From NCBI GenBank assembly GCA_017619815.1, contig JAFZRR010000062.1, positions 33,933 to 97,932 of the forward strand: a DNA stretch of 64,000 nucleotides. The letters are read 5' to 3'. The stretch comes from Bacilli bacterium. GTDB lineage: Bacteria; Bacillota_I; Bacilli_A; RFN20; CAG-826. The notes under the pieces were generated by a model that saw nothing but the letters and a program-made list of their open reading frames with translations, had not been told where the DNA came from and made no database searches. A program made the position numbers and the translations under genes. Positions 1 to 10,500 of the stretch are shown piece by piece (position 1 is the first letter of the stretch; each line of letters opens with the position of its first letter).

Positions 1-726
1 ATCGATTGGGTTGTCACTGGTGTCTTTGTGGCATTAATTACTGGAGTAGTCGTTGTCCAAATTATAAATAAAACAAGTAAGAACCAATTCGTCCTCGGAC
101 CTCAATATCAAAAGGTTCTTACAGACTCAATGTCCCCTGTCTATAAAGTTAACGATATTATTGTCGTTGAAAAGACAAGTGCAGCAGATTTGTATAAAAG
201 GGTGAATGAGAAACACCAAGATGTTGATCTTTCATTTAAATGGGATATTGATGGCCAAGAAGTTTCTATGACGCATAGACTTCAAACAGTGACGTATTCC
301 GAGGAAGTCCAATTTGATCCAATCTCTGGCGTTGGATACCATTACACATTTGTCGCACATGGTATCAATAAAACCAGTGAATGGTGTAAAGGCACTGGTG
401 GCTACTATGATTGTACAAATCAAACTCAAACGTTCCATGAGGATGCAATCATAGGAAGAGTAACTAGAAAGAGTTACTTGATGACCTTTGCGACATCTAT
501 ATGGGGATTACTAATATTATTATTAGTGCCTTGTATGTATCTCATCATTGCGAGTGTGCTTGATATATTCAAAGCGGTGAAAGATGATGATGAAGTTCCT
601 GCAAATGGTGAAGTAGTGGGTGAAGCCAGTGATAAACCAAAAGATCCACTTGCTGGATTAAGTGAAAAAGAAAAAGAAAAACTCAAGAAGCAAATGCTTG
701 ATGAAATGTTAGGAAAGAAAAAATAG
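1..726 (+). CDS. SipW-like (ER-type) signal peptidase I, 5' partial
   Basis: The frame is open from base 1 through a GTG at 28, so the true start lies upstream of the window. The visible part has a membrane segment, then a DSMSP box with the presumed catalytic Ser (S34 counting from the GTG), then MTHRL, whose His takes the place of the bacterial Lys, and later a DAIIGRV box. Ser-His chemistry plus a second C-terminal membrane span (about residues 150-180) is typical of SipW/SEC11-type rather than LepB-type enzymes. SipW enzymes process TasA-like substrates in Bacillus. Here two large secreted proteins with SipW-type signal sequences lie 7-16 kb downstream, so they are plausible substrates (inference). 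The lysine- and glutamate-rich tail after the last span is unusual. The next gene follows after 21 bases, so they are probably co-transcribed. Confidence 0.8.
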   Translation: MDWVVTGVFVALITGVVVVQIINKTSKNQFVLGPQYQKVLTDSMSPVYKVNDIIVVEKTSAADLYKRVNEKHQDVDLSFKWDIDGQEVSMTHRLQTVTYSEEVQFDPISGVGYHYTFVAHGINKTSEWCKGTGGYYDCTNQTQTFHEDAIIGRVTRKSYLMTFATSIWGLLILLLVPCMYLIIASVLDIFKAVKDDDEVPANGEVVGEASDKPKDPLAGLSEKEKEKLKKQMLDEMLGKKK

Positions 727-747
727 TTAGAAAGGAGAAGCGAAAGT

Positions 748-2283
748 ATGTACAAACAAAAAAGAACTGCTCGTGCGTTATTTATTGTCTTTCTTGTTTT
801 TACAGTTGTTGGATTGATTAGCATTGTTGCTTATCAATTTGTGCCACAGTTAAAGGACTATCACTTTATTACTTTAGGTGCTGCTTTAATCACATGTGGT
901 TATGCTGCGGTTGCTTTTGCTAACCTTTATAAATTAATTTCCTACAATGAACAAATCCGTTCTCTTTATGTGGAAAATAGATACAACCTTTCTCGTGAAA
1001 GCTTGTTCTATAACTACACAATGTTTGAAAAGAGAATTAATAAATTAACCAAATTACATAAGAAATCGGGTTCTTATATCATTGCATTCACTGCATCAAA
1101 GAGAACCGTCATGAGAAACTTATATAGAAACGGAACTGTTACTCAATTAAATGGTTTCATTTCTGACTCATTAAACGAAATCTTGAGTCATAACAAACAA
1201 TATGAACAAGATGATTTTGCATATTGTTATTACCATGGCCAATTTGTCATCTATACATACTTACCACTTAACAAAGTGCAAGATATCATTTTGAACATTC
1301 AAAAAGAAATCTACGCAATTGTGGCAAGAAATGACTTAAAGGTTTATACAATACCATATTTCGGTGTTGCGGATGTGAGACCAGAATTATCTTTATTTGA
1401 ATGTTTAGATAACGCATTAACTGCAAGAGATTATTCTGAAAAGCACTTTGAAGCGGAAACATTCTATTCTGATGATTTAAGAAAAGATGCTTCTTTAAGT
1501 GAAGTTGAAGAATTAAGAGAAGCTATCAAGAACAATGAAATGGAAGTTTATTATCAACCAAAATTCCATTTAGCCACGAAGAGGTTTGTGGGCTGTGAAG
1601 CTTTGGTGAGATGGAATTCTCCAAGATATGGTTTATTAGCACCAGGCAGATTCTTAGATAAAGCAGAAATCTCTGGTTTAATTCATGAAATTGATATGTT
1701 TGTCTTTAAACGTGTCTGTGAAGACTTAGCGTCCATTCGTAGAAAAGGTGACAGAATGCTTCCTGTCTCTGTCAATTTCTCTATGTATGAATTCTATTCA
1801 CAAGACTTCTTTGACAACATCTCAAAGATTATTAATAAAACCGGTGTTTCTACTTCTTTGATCCAAATTGAAGTTACTGAAACAACCGCACAAGCAAATC
1901 CATTTATGACCACATCTATTCTTAAGAAACTAAAAGAAAATGGTTTCCGTATTTTAATGGATGACTTTGGTTTAGGTTTTTCTAACCTAGGTAATTTAAA
2001 CAGAATGGAATTTGATACAGTTAAGATTGATAAGACATTTATCGATGGTTTAATTACCGACGCAAAGAGTAGAGAAATCGTTAAATTCTTAATTGCTTTA
2101 TGTAAAACAAACAATATGGAAGTTATCGCTGAAGGTGTTGATAAGGTGGAACAAGTGGAAATCTTAAGAAAAGCCAAATGTGATGTTATTCAAGGTTTCT
2201 ATTATTCCAAACCATTACCAATCAGAGATTATCAAGACTTCCTAAAGAATAACCCATTTGAAAAGAAAGAGGAGGCTGAATAG
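748..2283 (+). CDS. Membrane EAL-domain cyclic-di-GMP phosphodiesterase with degenerate GGDEF domain
   Basis: Two N-terminal membrane spans (about residues 10-30 and 40-62) precede a GGDEF-fold region (about 105-245). Its signature is replaced by YYHGQF, so it should not make cyclic-di-GMP. The EAL domain (about 255-505) keeps the catalytic set: CEALVRW (EAL at 284-286), the Asn of SVNFS, the Glu of EVTET, the Asp pair of MDDFG, the Lys of KIDKTF, the Glu of IAEGV and the Gln of IQGFYY. Hydrolysis of cyclic-di-GMP to pGpG is therefore expected, possibly tuned by the dead GGDEF domain. The ATG has a strong AGAAAGGAGAAG site upstream. Its stop is directly followed by the next gene. A cyclic-di-GMP riboswitch at about 16.45 kb is a natural local target of this enzyme. 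Confidence 0.9.
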   Translation: MYKQKRTARALFIVFLVFTVVGLISIVAYQFVPQLKDYHFITLGAALITCGYAAVAFANLYKLISYNEQIRSLYVENRYNLSRESLFYNYTMFEKRINKLTKLHKKSGSYIIAFTASKRTVMRNLYRNGTVTQLNGFISDSLNEILSHNKQYEQDDFAYCYYHGQFVIYTYLPLNKVQDIILNIQKEIYAIVARNDLKVYTIPYFGVADVRPELSLFECLDNALTARDYSEKHFEAETFYSDDLRKDASLSEVEELREAIKNNEMEVYYQPKFHLATKRFVGCEALVRWNSPRYGLLAPGRFLDKAEISGLIHEIDMFVFKRVCEDLASIRRKGDRMLPVSVNFSMYEFYSQDFFDNISKIINKTGVSTSLIQIEVTETTAQANPFMTTSILKKLKENGFRILMDDFGLGFSNLGNLNRMEFDTVKIDKTFIDGLITDAKSREIVKFLIALCKTNNMEVIAEGVDKVEQVEILRKAKCDVIQGFYYSKPLPIRDYQDFLKNNPFEKKEEAE

Positions 2284-2284
2284 T

Positions 2285-3022
2285 ATGATTTTGATCGTTG
2301 GCAGTAATCATGATGATGTCATCTATTTTCAAAGTGCATTAAAAGACGCTAAAGAAGAAATTATTCTTAACAAGTATCGTGCATCTATCGGCACCATCCT
2401 CAATCAAAACGTGATGGTTCTTCAAGATGTCTATACATCCTATGTTAGCAGTGCATTATTAACTCATATCATTGAGAAATACTTCGTTCTCATGGTATTT
2501 GTCGTCGGCACATGTTTTGCGCAAAATAAAGCCTTAAAAGTGGGAGATATCGCTATCAGCGAAATGGCGACATTTGGTGATGTTGATCAAATCAAAATGC
2601 TCAAAGGTACAAATCTTGGTCAAATCCCAGGATACCCACAACTCTTCTATTCCCATAAAGAATTAATTAGAAATATGGAAGAAGCTCTCAACAGTGTTGG
2701 AGCGAATAACTATATGCGCTGCACATTTATGAATTCTTCCTACTATAGAAGAGATGAACAATTAATCGAAGAATTATCAATGGAAGATAATATCGCAAAT
2801 AGAAATAAGAACACTGTCCTTGATGGTGTGACAACTGGTGTTGCTTTAGCGGCACATCTATTTGATATTCCATTTATTTCCGTCAAAGTCATTGAAGGAC
2901 AAGCTGGACAAAGAACATCCATTGATTCATATATGACAATTCTTGAAGAATATAGTGTTGTCGGAAAAGCCGTTACTGTCTGTATTGGTGAAATCAGCCG
3001 TAACGATGTTTTGAGAGGATAA
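2285..3022 (+). CDS. Divergent nucleoside-phosphorylase/nucleosidase-fold protein
   Basis: A 246-residue protein starting MILIVGSNHDD. The ATG at 2285 is chosen because GAGGAGG sits just upstream; a possible GTG-type extension to 2258 would lie before that site. The order of elements matches the PNP_UDP / MTA-SAH nucleosidase superfamily: an N-terminal beta strand, a GTCFAQNKALKVGD segment (family GxA...l..GDvvi), and a C-terminal TTGVALAAHLFDIPFISVKV segment (family MEtaAla.va...ipf..vr). The catalytic Asp of MTA nucleosidases (in an SD motif after the last strand) appears as Glu-Gly here, so activity or substrate may differ. It sits between two cyclic-di-GMP-type genes with 1 and 5 base gaps, so it is almost certainly co-expressed with them. 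A signalling or nucleotide-scavenging role is only inference. Confidence 0.65.
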   Translation: MILIVGSNHDDVIYFQSALKDAKEEIILNKYRASIGTILNQNVMVLQDVYTSYVSSALLTHIIEKYFVLMVFVVGTCFAQNKALKVGDIAISEMATFGDVDQIKMLKGTNLGQIPGYPQLFYSHKELIRNMEEALNSVGANNYMRCTFMNSSYYRRDEQLIEELSMEDNIANRNKNTVLDGVTTGVALAAHLFDIPFISVKVIEGQAGQRTSIDSYMTILEEYSVVGKAVTVCIGEISRNDVLRG

Positions 3023-3027
3023 TAATT

Positions 3028-6000
3028 ATGAAACAAAAACAACAATCCTCATTAAGAACATATATTTCTAAGAGTTACTTAGCTTTAATCATTATCGCAG
3101 CGGTGATGATTATTTCACTAGGTTTATTCTTAGTTGGTTTTATCGTTTTAGATGGAACGCTTCAATTAGTATTTGAAATAGTGGGTGGCTCTCTCTTACT
3201 ACTTTCACTTATTGGAGTATTTGTTTTATTCATTCTTTCATCCGAAAAACAATATAACTTGTTCTATAACACCCTTTACAAGGGAAGTATGAAGAACTTA
3301 GAAGCTATTAAAGATAGAAATTTAGAAGTTGATCAAATTCCTGATGAATCAGTGAAAGAATTCCAAGAAATTAACGAAATCTTCAATGATATTAATGATC
3401 AATATAAAGGCAAAATTATTACTTCTAAAGAAGGCGATATTGAGAATATCCCATTAGAATACTTTGATGATGAAAAAGTATTGGTCAGCTATGACTCATT
3501 GATGAATAACATCGTTGATTTAATTATTGTTACCAAATCATTTAGAAATGCTTTAGTGGAAATCTATTATGACTTACAAGCGGAAGATATCTCTGAAAAC
3601 GATGAGAAGAGAATCTTAAATAAGATTAAAGAAGGTCTTCAATATAAGAACTTATTAATTTCTAAGAACAAGAAACAAAATGGTTTCATTATTTATGTTC
3701 CTGTCTTTGATAGTGTTTCTCAACTTCAAGAAGAAATCGAAGGCTTGTTCCGTCACATTTCTATTATCAAGAGAACAAATGAAGGTAGAAAGATTGTCGC
3801 TCCAAAAGTAGCGATAGTTATTTATCCATATTCTTCACCAGAAAATATGGTCAATGATTTAGCAATCGCAAAGAGAAGTGATAAGACAATTAATGTCTTC
3901 TTACCATCTAAAGAAAATAAAGCTAATAATTCTCCATTATTCGAAAATCTCAATGTTAATGAATTAGCAAAGATATCTGAAAGATTGGATTTATTAGATA
4001 TCGATGATGTTGATGGTCAAAAAGAAATCAATCGCGCCTTGAATGATATTTGTAATTACTTCTCATTCACATCTGTTGGCTACGCAAAACTCAATAAAGT
4101 TAAGAAACAATTCCTTTGTGAATATTCATATTCTCCAGAAGAAAAACACTTAGTATTACAAGAAAAACCAATCTCCGCGAAGTTTATCAATAAATTAGTG
4201 GAAGTTAAAGATAGTGATCAATCTTACTATTTCAGCAATAGACAACACCTTAATGATTCTTTAGCGGCGTTTATCGATAGTCACGAAATCAAATCTGGTT
4301 TGTTCTATCTCGTTATGAAAGATGGTATCGCTGTCGGTGTTATTTACTATCTCAATAACGATAAAGAGATGGAATACGATTGTTCCATCAAGCAAGGTTT
4401 AATTAATATTTCCAACAAGATTGGTAATTACATCAAATCTATTGATGATCAACATATCGCAAATATCAACGCGAAGAGATTCCAAGAAGTCTTAAAACTC
4501 AATAATGATATTCTCTATTCTGTTAACCCAGATGATTATTCATTATTCTTTGTGTCCGCAGCGCTTCAATCTATTTGTCCAAGTGCACAAATAGGTGAGA
4601 AGTGTCATAAAGCCTTATATGGTAGTGATACTCCATGTAAAGCTTGTCCACTTGTGACCAAGAAACATATGGTGGAAATCTTAAAACGTCGTAAATTTGA
4701 AACTAGTGTCGTTTTACATAACTCCGAAGATAAAGCGGAACACCTATACTTAAAACCAATGGAAAAGAATAAGAATACAAGTGACTTGTTCTCACCTGAT
4801 TTCTTAATCAATTCCTATTACTCCTTCTGCTCATACTTAGAAGATGAATTCGCCTTAGAACATGAAGGTGAAATCTTATTCTTAAATATCGATAACGTTC
4901 CTCAATTAATTAAATCATTAGGTAACGATGGTTATATCAAGGCGATTAGAAACTTCTTTGATGCTATTAGAGAAGAAATTGATATGAACTTAACATTATA
5001 TTTATATAAGAATGATAACTTTGCGTTATTATTCCCAAGCAGTTCAAAAGAAGATGTTATCTCTTTAACCGAATCCTTGTATAGCCTTGCTAAACAAAAT
5101 ATGGTGGGTAGCAAACAAGCTGCATTAAACATTTCTTACTATGACTTCAAATACCCTGAATCAAGCAAGGAATATAAATTATGGATAAATCATGCCGAAA
5201 AAGTCATGACAGGTCTCAGAAGAGGCAAAAAGACCGATTTAATTTACTTTAATGAAGATAAGTACACTAGAAGTGCTTCTAGAGAAGAATTCATGCTTCA
5301 AAATGTTCTCGAAGCCTTCAAGAGAAAGAAATACTTCATGGAATATCAACCAATTGTTGGCAATAGAGATAGAGTTATCCATGGTGCTGAATTATTGCTC
5401 AGATTAAACGATCCATTTACCAATGCTCCACTTAACATTGGTGAGGCAATCAATATCGTGACCAAACACAACCGTATTGATTTGGTCGCAGAAGCTATGA
5501 CTGATTGTCTAGAAAAATTATTCCAAGTTGCGGATTTACCATTCTTCCAATCCATGGGCCTAGAACATTTATCTGTGAACGTTGATTATCAAACATTATC
5601 TGATAAATCATTTATTGAAAGCTTTGATTCTTTAACCAAGAAACATAACGTTCCAAAAGGATTTATCTGCTTTGAAGTTCCTGAATCTGACATTATGGAT
5701 CATTATGATGAATTTAGAGATTTACACTTCGAAAACGAAGTCTTGGTGTGTGACCAATATCATGGTGAACTCTTAAGACTTGACCAATTACAAGCTATTG
5801 GATTTAAAGAAGTTAAGATGTCTAGAGACGTTATCTTAAATATCATTAATGATGACGTTGCCTTACAACGCGCGAATGATGTTTGGAAGTTTGCAAACGA
5901 AATCGGTATGTTTGTGACATTTGTCGGTGTTGAAAAACGTCAACAAGCTGACTTATTACATGATGATGTCCGTGATAGTAACTTCCAAGGTCGATTCTTC

Positions 6001-6081
6001 TATTCCCCAATGAGTGAAGAGAAGTTCTTCAAGACATTACGTGAATCCTCAATTAAATCAATTGCGGATTTAGATAACTAA
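3028..6081 (+). CDS. Large membrane protein with degenerate GGDEF, GAF-like, Cys-rich PAS-like and degenerate EAL domains
   Basis: 1017 residues. Two membrane spans (about 15-37 and 45-68) are followed by a GGDEF-like region without the signature (about 150-295), a GAF-like region (about 310-475), and a PAS-like segment holding CHKAL and CKACP, a cysteine pattern seen in some PAS-linked signalling proteins. A second GGDEF-like region follows, with NDNFALL in place of GGDEF (about 600-745), then a C-terminal EAL-like domain (about 755-1010). The EAL core is damaged: the motif is AELLLRL, the Asp pair is replaced (VCDQYHG) and AEGVE is FVGVEK, so it is unlikely to hydrolyse cyclic-di-GMP. A receptor or partner for the active EAL protein encoded upstream is the best guess. 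The ribosome site is GAGGATAATAATT. A clear terminator follows. Confidence 0.8.
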   Translation: MKQKQQSSLRTYISKSYLALIIIAAVMIISLGLFLVGFIVLDGTLQLVFEIVGGSLLLLSLIGVFVLFILSSEKQYNLFYNTLYKGSMKNLEAIKDRNLEVDQIPDESVKEFQEINEIFNDINDQYKGKIITSKEGDIENIPLEYFDDEKVLVSYDSLMNNIVDLIIVTKSFRNALVEIYYDLQAEDISENDEKRILNKIKEGLQYKNLLISKNKKQNGFIIYVPVFDSVSQLQEEIEGLFRHISIIKRTNEGRKIVAPKVAIVIYPYSSPENMVNDLAIAKRSDKTINVFLPSKENKANNSPLFENLNVNELAKISERLDLLDIDDVDGQKEINRALNDICNYFSFTSVGYAKLNKVKKQFLCEYSYSPEEKHLVLQEKPISAKFINKLVEVKDSDQSYYFSNRQHLNDSLAAFIDSHEIKSGLFYLVMKDGIAVGVIYYLNNDKEMEYDCSIKQGLINISNKIGNYIKSIDDQHIANINAKRFQEVLKLNNDILYSVNPDDYSLFFVSAALQSICPSAQIGEKCHKALYGSDTPCKACPLVTKKHMVEILKRRKFETSVVLHNSEDKAEHLYLKPMEKNKNTSDLFSPDFLINSYYSFCSYLEDEFALEHEGEILFLNIDNVPQLIKSLGNDGYIKAIRNFFDAIREEIDMNLTLYLYKNDNFALLFPSSSKEDVISLTESLYSLAKQNMVGSKQAALNISYYDFKYPESSKEYKLWINHAEKVMTGLRRGKKTDLIYFNEDKYTRSASREEFMLQNVLEAFKRKKYFMEYQPIVGNRDRVIHGAELLLRLNDPFTNAPLNIGEAINIVTKHNRIDLVAEAMTDCLEKLFQVADLPFFQSMGLEHLSVNVDYQTLSDKSFIESFDSLTKKHNVPKGFICFEVPESDIMDHYDEFRDLHFENEVLVCDQYHGELLRLDQLQAIGFKEVKMSRDVILNIINDDVALQRANDVWKFANEIGMFVTFVGVEKRQQADLLHDDVRDSNFQGRFFYSPMSEEKFFKTLRESSIKSIADLDN

Positions 6082-6092
6082 TAAAACAAACA

Positions 6093-6127
6093 AAAAAGAT
6101 GCCCAATACAAACAGGGCATCTTTTTC
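6093..6127 (+). terminator. Rho-independent terminator of the signal peptidase/EAL operon
   Basis: The stem AAAAGATGCCC/GGGCATCTTTT closes a 10-base loop and runs into a T-rich tail, 12 bases after the stop of the 1017-residue gene. It ends the plus-strand operon before the convergent membrane-protein gene. Confidence 0.9.
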
Positions 6128-6232
6128 TTTATCTATTAAAAAAGCTGGAAACCACCAGGTACATGACCGGTCTTGATACGAATCCAGCACACATATTAAA
6201 ACAAAGCATTATATTTTATTCAATAAGATTTG

Positions 6233-7546
6233 TTATTTCTCTTTCTTGACTGATTTCTTTTCTTTGCTTTTCCTGTTGATAATCAAACTCCTAAAGAAGT
6301 GCACTAAGAAGGTGATACAAACCACCAAGACAACTATTTGAAGAATTGTGACGTTAAATAGAACCGCGATATATTTAGCCACTTTTGGTGCAAAATATGT
6401 ACTGATTGCGGCGATTTCAAGTAACGAGAAGAATGCGCTTAATAGTGATATATATCCAACACCTAATTTATATGTATTGTTTTCTCTTCTGCTAACTCTA
6501 ATGGTTTTAATCGCGTTAACAAATCTTAAGATACCAAATGGAGCGATGATGAATAAGAATAATAAGATGTCTTTTCCTAATGTTGCGTCTGTTGTCATTA
6601 AGAATATTGCGGCGAATGTAATAACACCAGAGAAGAAGAAATAGGCAAAAGCATTGAATAAGAGTATAAAAGATGATTTGCGGTTTTCTGCAATTTTATT
6701 ATCGCCAACTTGTTTCAATATCTTTCTGTGCCACAAGTAGTTGATTAATCTTATTAAACCTGTACCAAGATAGAATGCTGCTAAAACGATATAAACCCAG
6801 TGTTGTTTAGCATTTAATAAAGCAAGGATTGCTAGATACACTGTAAAGATTAATCCAAAGAACATTGCAACTTCATGTTCATTAAACCATCTAATGGTAT
6901 GTTTGATTTTTGCCCCTGTAGAGAGTTCTTCTTTGGTTTTACTACGAATATCTGTGGATAACGCTAAAAGGGCGGCAATAATCGTAAAAGTGGCATTTAA
7001 GGCTACATCTATGATGTATACCCAGATAGGTTTATCACTAAAAGTGAATGTAAACGGATTTAAATTCTCTCCTGGGAAGAATTGATTCATTAACACTAAT
7101 TCGAAAATAAGTATTAAATAAAATGAACTTAATAAATCATTATTACGATATGCATGTGAAAGTGGTGCATAGTTTTTCTTAATAGATATATGAAGTATTA
7201 ATGAAATGAATAACTTTAATAACGCTACTCCACCAAAGATGAGATATGCAAGTGGCCAATATAACATTGTGTTATTTGGATCATTCCACAATGACATCAC
7301 AAGTAAGTAGTCCATCATAATAACGACACTTATGACTTGGAATACACCTTGTACGCGCATGGCTTTATATTCATCTTTGATACCCATTGGAACAAAGATA
7401 AATAATCCTTCAAACATGAAGTGAACACCGATAGTTATAAACCACCAGTTTTGAAGATATGAAAGATAAAAACAAAATCCGCCGATAGCGAAAGATGCTA
7501 TAGCGGATATTATTTCTAATAAGATTGTTGAAGTTTTATTTTTCAT
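6233..7546 (-). CDS. Multi-span membrane protein of unknown function
   Basis: 437 residues, nearly all hydrophobic, with about 10-12 predicted membrane segments in paired helices joined by short charged loops (for example MGIKDEYKAMR, LWHRKILKQVG). The C-terminus is lysine-rich. Recurrent stretches such as the FEGLFIFVPMG segment loosely resemble small HdeD/DUF308-type helical repeats, but no family is recognised with confidence. It lies 50 bases after the second giant surface protein on the same strand. No good ribosome-binding site is visible before the ATG at 7546, so translation may be weak or depend on the upstream gene. If it is co-transcribed, it falls under the same riboswitch (inference). 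Confidence 0.65.
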   Translation of the reverse strand: MKNKTSTILLEIISAIASFAIGGFCFYLSYLQNWWFITIGVHFMFEGLFIFVPMGIKDEYKAMRVQGVFQVISVVIMMDYLLVMSLWNDPNNTMLYWPLAYLIFGGVALLKLFISLILHISIKKNYAPLSHAYRNNDLLSSFYLILIFELVLMNQFFPGENLNPFTFTFSDKPIWVYIIDVALNATFTIIAALLALSTDIRSKTKEELSTGAKIKHTIRWFNEHEVAMFFGLIFTVYLAILALLNAKQHWVYIVLAAFYLGTGLIRLINYLWHRKILKQVGDNKIAENRKSSFILLFNAFAYFFFSGVITFAAIFLMTTDATLGKDILLFLFIIAPFGILRFVNAIKTIRVSRRENNTYKLGVGYISLLSAFFSLLEIAAISTYFAPKVAKYIAVLFNVTILQIVVLVVCITFLVHFFRSLIINRKSKEKKSVKKEK

Positions 7547-7596
7547 AAATCTTATTGTATAAGGATTGTTTTGATTTTAGTAGTAATAGTGCATCA

Positions 7597-10500
7597 TCAA
7601 GGCGTATTATTAGCCGGAATGGTAATTGATATCGTGCCAGTGTAATAAGTTGTCGATACACCATTTACTACAACGACTAATGTAGTGGCGTTGTTATCGT
7701 ATTTAAAGAAGTTGATTATCAATGGTTCTGTTAGAACAGTTTTTGTTGAGTCAATAGTAACTGTGTAAGTTGTTCCTTGGAATGTTACATTGATTCCAAC
7801 CTTTTGACCTGTTGCTGTGACATCGTAATAAATACTTAATGCGGAAAAATCAACTTGTTGTCCTCCAGCAACCGAACCTGTAAATGCGCCTGTGTTGGCA
7901 TCATATGAAGCGCTTCTATAATCAACTTTACCTCCATAGCCAATGTTGCCAGGAACAGCATTAAATGTGAACGTAACGTTTTCAATATGAACATCTGGAG
8001 AAGCCCCTAAGACGACTAGATATTTAGTCATATCAGGATCATCAGCGGAGCAGTATTTAAATGGTTCAACAGCATCACCTACACCCTTAATACATGCATA
8101 GGCTAATGATTGAATATTTATTGCATTGATATTAAGTAAATATGACTTCCGGTCATTTGAAGGGCTCGTATCAACTGCCCCTGCCTCAACCAGATTTTCC
8201 GTCGTACCATCCGCTAATTTAAAGTATGGTATTGTACTTGTCGAAGTACATTCAAATATCAAGGTACCCAAATCCCTTGATCCGTTATTATCAATCAATA
8301 GTGTGATTGCATTTTTGAATTGAACAGATGGGTAGAAATTATCGCCATTTGAAGGTGCAGAAATTACTGATGGACTTTGATTCATTTTCATGTATGTAGA
8401 ATGATATTCAATATTTGGACCAACAGCATCCATACGGAATGGTTCAAAGTCATTGATTAAATCACCAACATATGTTGCCTTGTCAGCACTTGATTGTGCT
8501 AATTTATAGAGCTGAATTGAGGTTTGATTGCCGGTAAAACATGAGAAGTATCCGCTGTTCCACCTTGAATAATATTGTATTTTATTATGCGTGTAATTGC
8601 CTTGTGAAACAATGCTTGCCGTTCCATCGGTTAAAATAGAAATTGACCAGTTGGCATTTCCGTTAGTATCTGGTGTTGCCTCCGTTCGTAAATAGTTTTG
8701 GCTGGACGAACAGGCATACAAGAAGCCATTTCCAGAGTCAAATCGCCAACCAGTTTCAGTTCGGACAATGGTAAATCGTTGTGCATTGCTCGGCACGTTT
8801 TGAGCTTTAACGTATGGCGGTGCAAAGTTTACGCTCGACGATCGATTTCGATAGTTGCTCGCTTGCGAGCCCATAAAGTAGTGGGTCGGTGTATTACCGC
8901 TTCCTGTCTTTGCGGCAATCATGACTTGATCACCACTTTTAATTTCGCTAACAATATTTACTCTCTTCCAAACTTCTATCAAAGCATCAAAATATTGAAC
9001 TTTACTTTGTGTCGTATTGAAATACACGTTATAAGAAGGATTGACTGTAAAATTTGTATATTTTGCATAATCTGTTGGACTATTTTCTACATCTGAACCT
9101 AATAAGTCATAATAAGTCACTGTTTTAAATGGGTGAATCGTGCCTTGAATTTCAATTGTTTTTGAAATTGTAAAATGGACGTTTTGAATGGTTTGACCGA
9201 TTTGTTGCTTGTAAATATAGAACCAACATCTAACATTTGGATATCCATCATAGTCGTTATTAACATTTTCATTACTAAATCCAGTTGCGCCAGCAGCAAC
9301 TACTTCAGGTTTTGCTAGATATGAAGATAATGAATATGTAGCGAAAACATTACTTCTAATGTTGTAACATAGATATCTATCTGGATCACCGACATTTTGG
9401 AATCTATATCTTGTATAATATCCAGATTGAACATATGGATCGAATTTCCATTGCGAATAAGGAATTCTATTTGAGTGTCCTTCTTCGTAGATTGTGTCGT
9501 AGTCGAATGTTCTTAGCCAGTTGGATCCATTGGTTCCGTGTTCATAAACACCGTCGCCTTTTGGAAATGCTAAATAACCAGTTCCGTCATACAAAGTAAA
9601 AATTGTTTTTCCATCATTTGGATCTGTTCCAACTTCGTCAAAAATAAGTTTGGCAACACCGGTTGTTTCGTTTAAAACATAACCGCTTGTGTCTCTAACT
9701 TCTTTAACTTGTAAAACAGCACGGTTATTTTGTGTTTGTGTTCCCATCGCATAGTCGAGAGAATATGTGCTTGTTTGTTCGCCCTTATAACCAGCAATAA
9801 CTAAAGTTGAGTCATCTACGATTTCTGATGAGTAGGAAGTTAATTTATAGTTAATAGCATCAGTTAATGTTGTTGTTTGCTCTTCGATATAATCACCAAT
9901 AGTAAAGAATCCACCAGGACATTGAGCAGTCATTTTGTGACCGCCAAAAGCGCCAGCAGCGTTTGTAATATTTGAACCTTGTAAAGCACCCTTGTATGGG
10001 CCAGCAGTACGTCCAGCATTAGCATCAAAGTCATCGTTAACGTTGCGCTCATTACCTGTGAATTTATTATCAACTGCATCATATGAAATTTGAGTTTTTG
10101 GACCTCCAATAGTGAATTTCATTGGCATATGTCGTTTGTTTGTTTCAACTTCTATTCCTTCTTCTGGAACGAAAATAGGAGTATGAACTAAATTTGCAGC
10201 CAAATATGGTTCGTCTGAATTAACGTTTTGTGGTGAATATGTGCAAAGATATTTTTGCCCAACTGGAGAATAAATATAGTAATCATTTTCGCCTGAACAT
10301 TCTGTAAAACGGGAAACACCGTTACTGCCAAAAGATGTTTTAAAGCAGAAATAATAATCATCCGTTTGTGGTGGAGTACTACTCGTCCATTCAACCGGTA
10401 ACATCTTGTCGTAAGCACCGTTTGCGCCTGCAACATAATGCAAGAAATATTTTTTGGTAACACTGTTGACTGTTTGTTCAAAAGAAATAGTGAAACAGTT

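Noticed and set aside
8698..9096. Long plus-strand frame inside the second giant surface protein
   Set aside because: It is antisense to a well-supported gene, has no ribosome site and its protein shows no family pattern.
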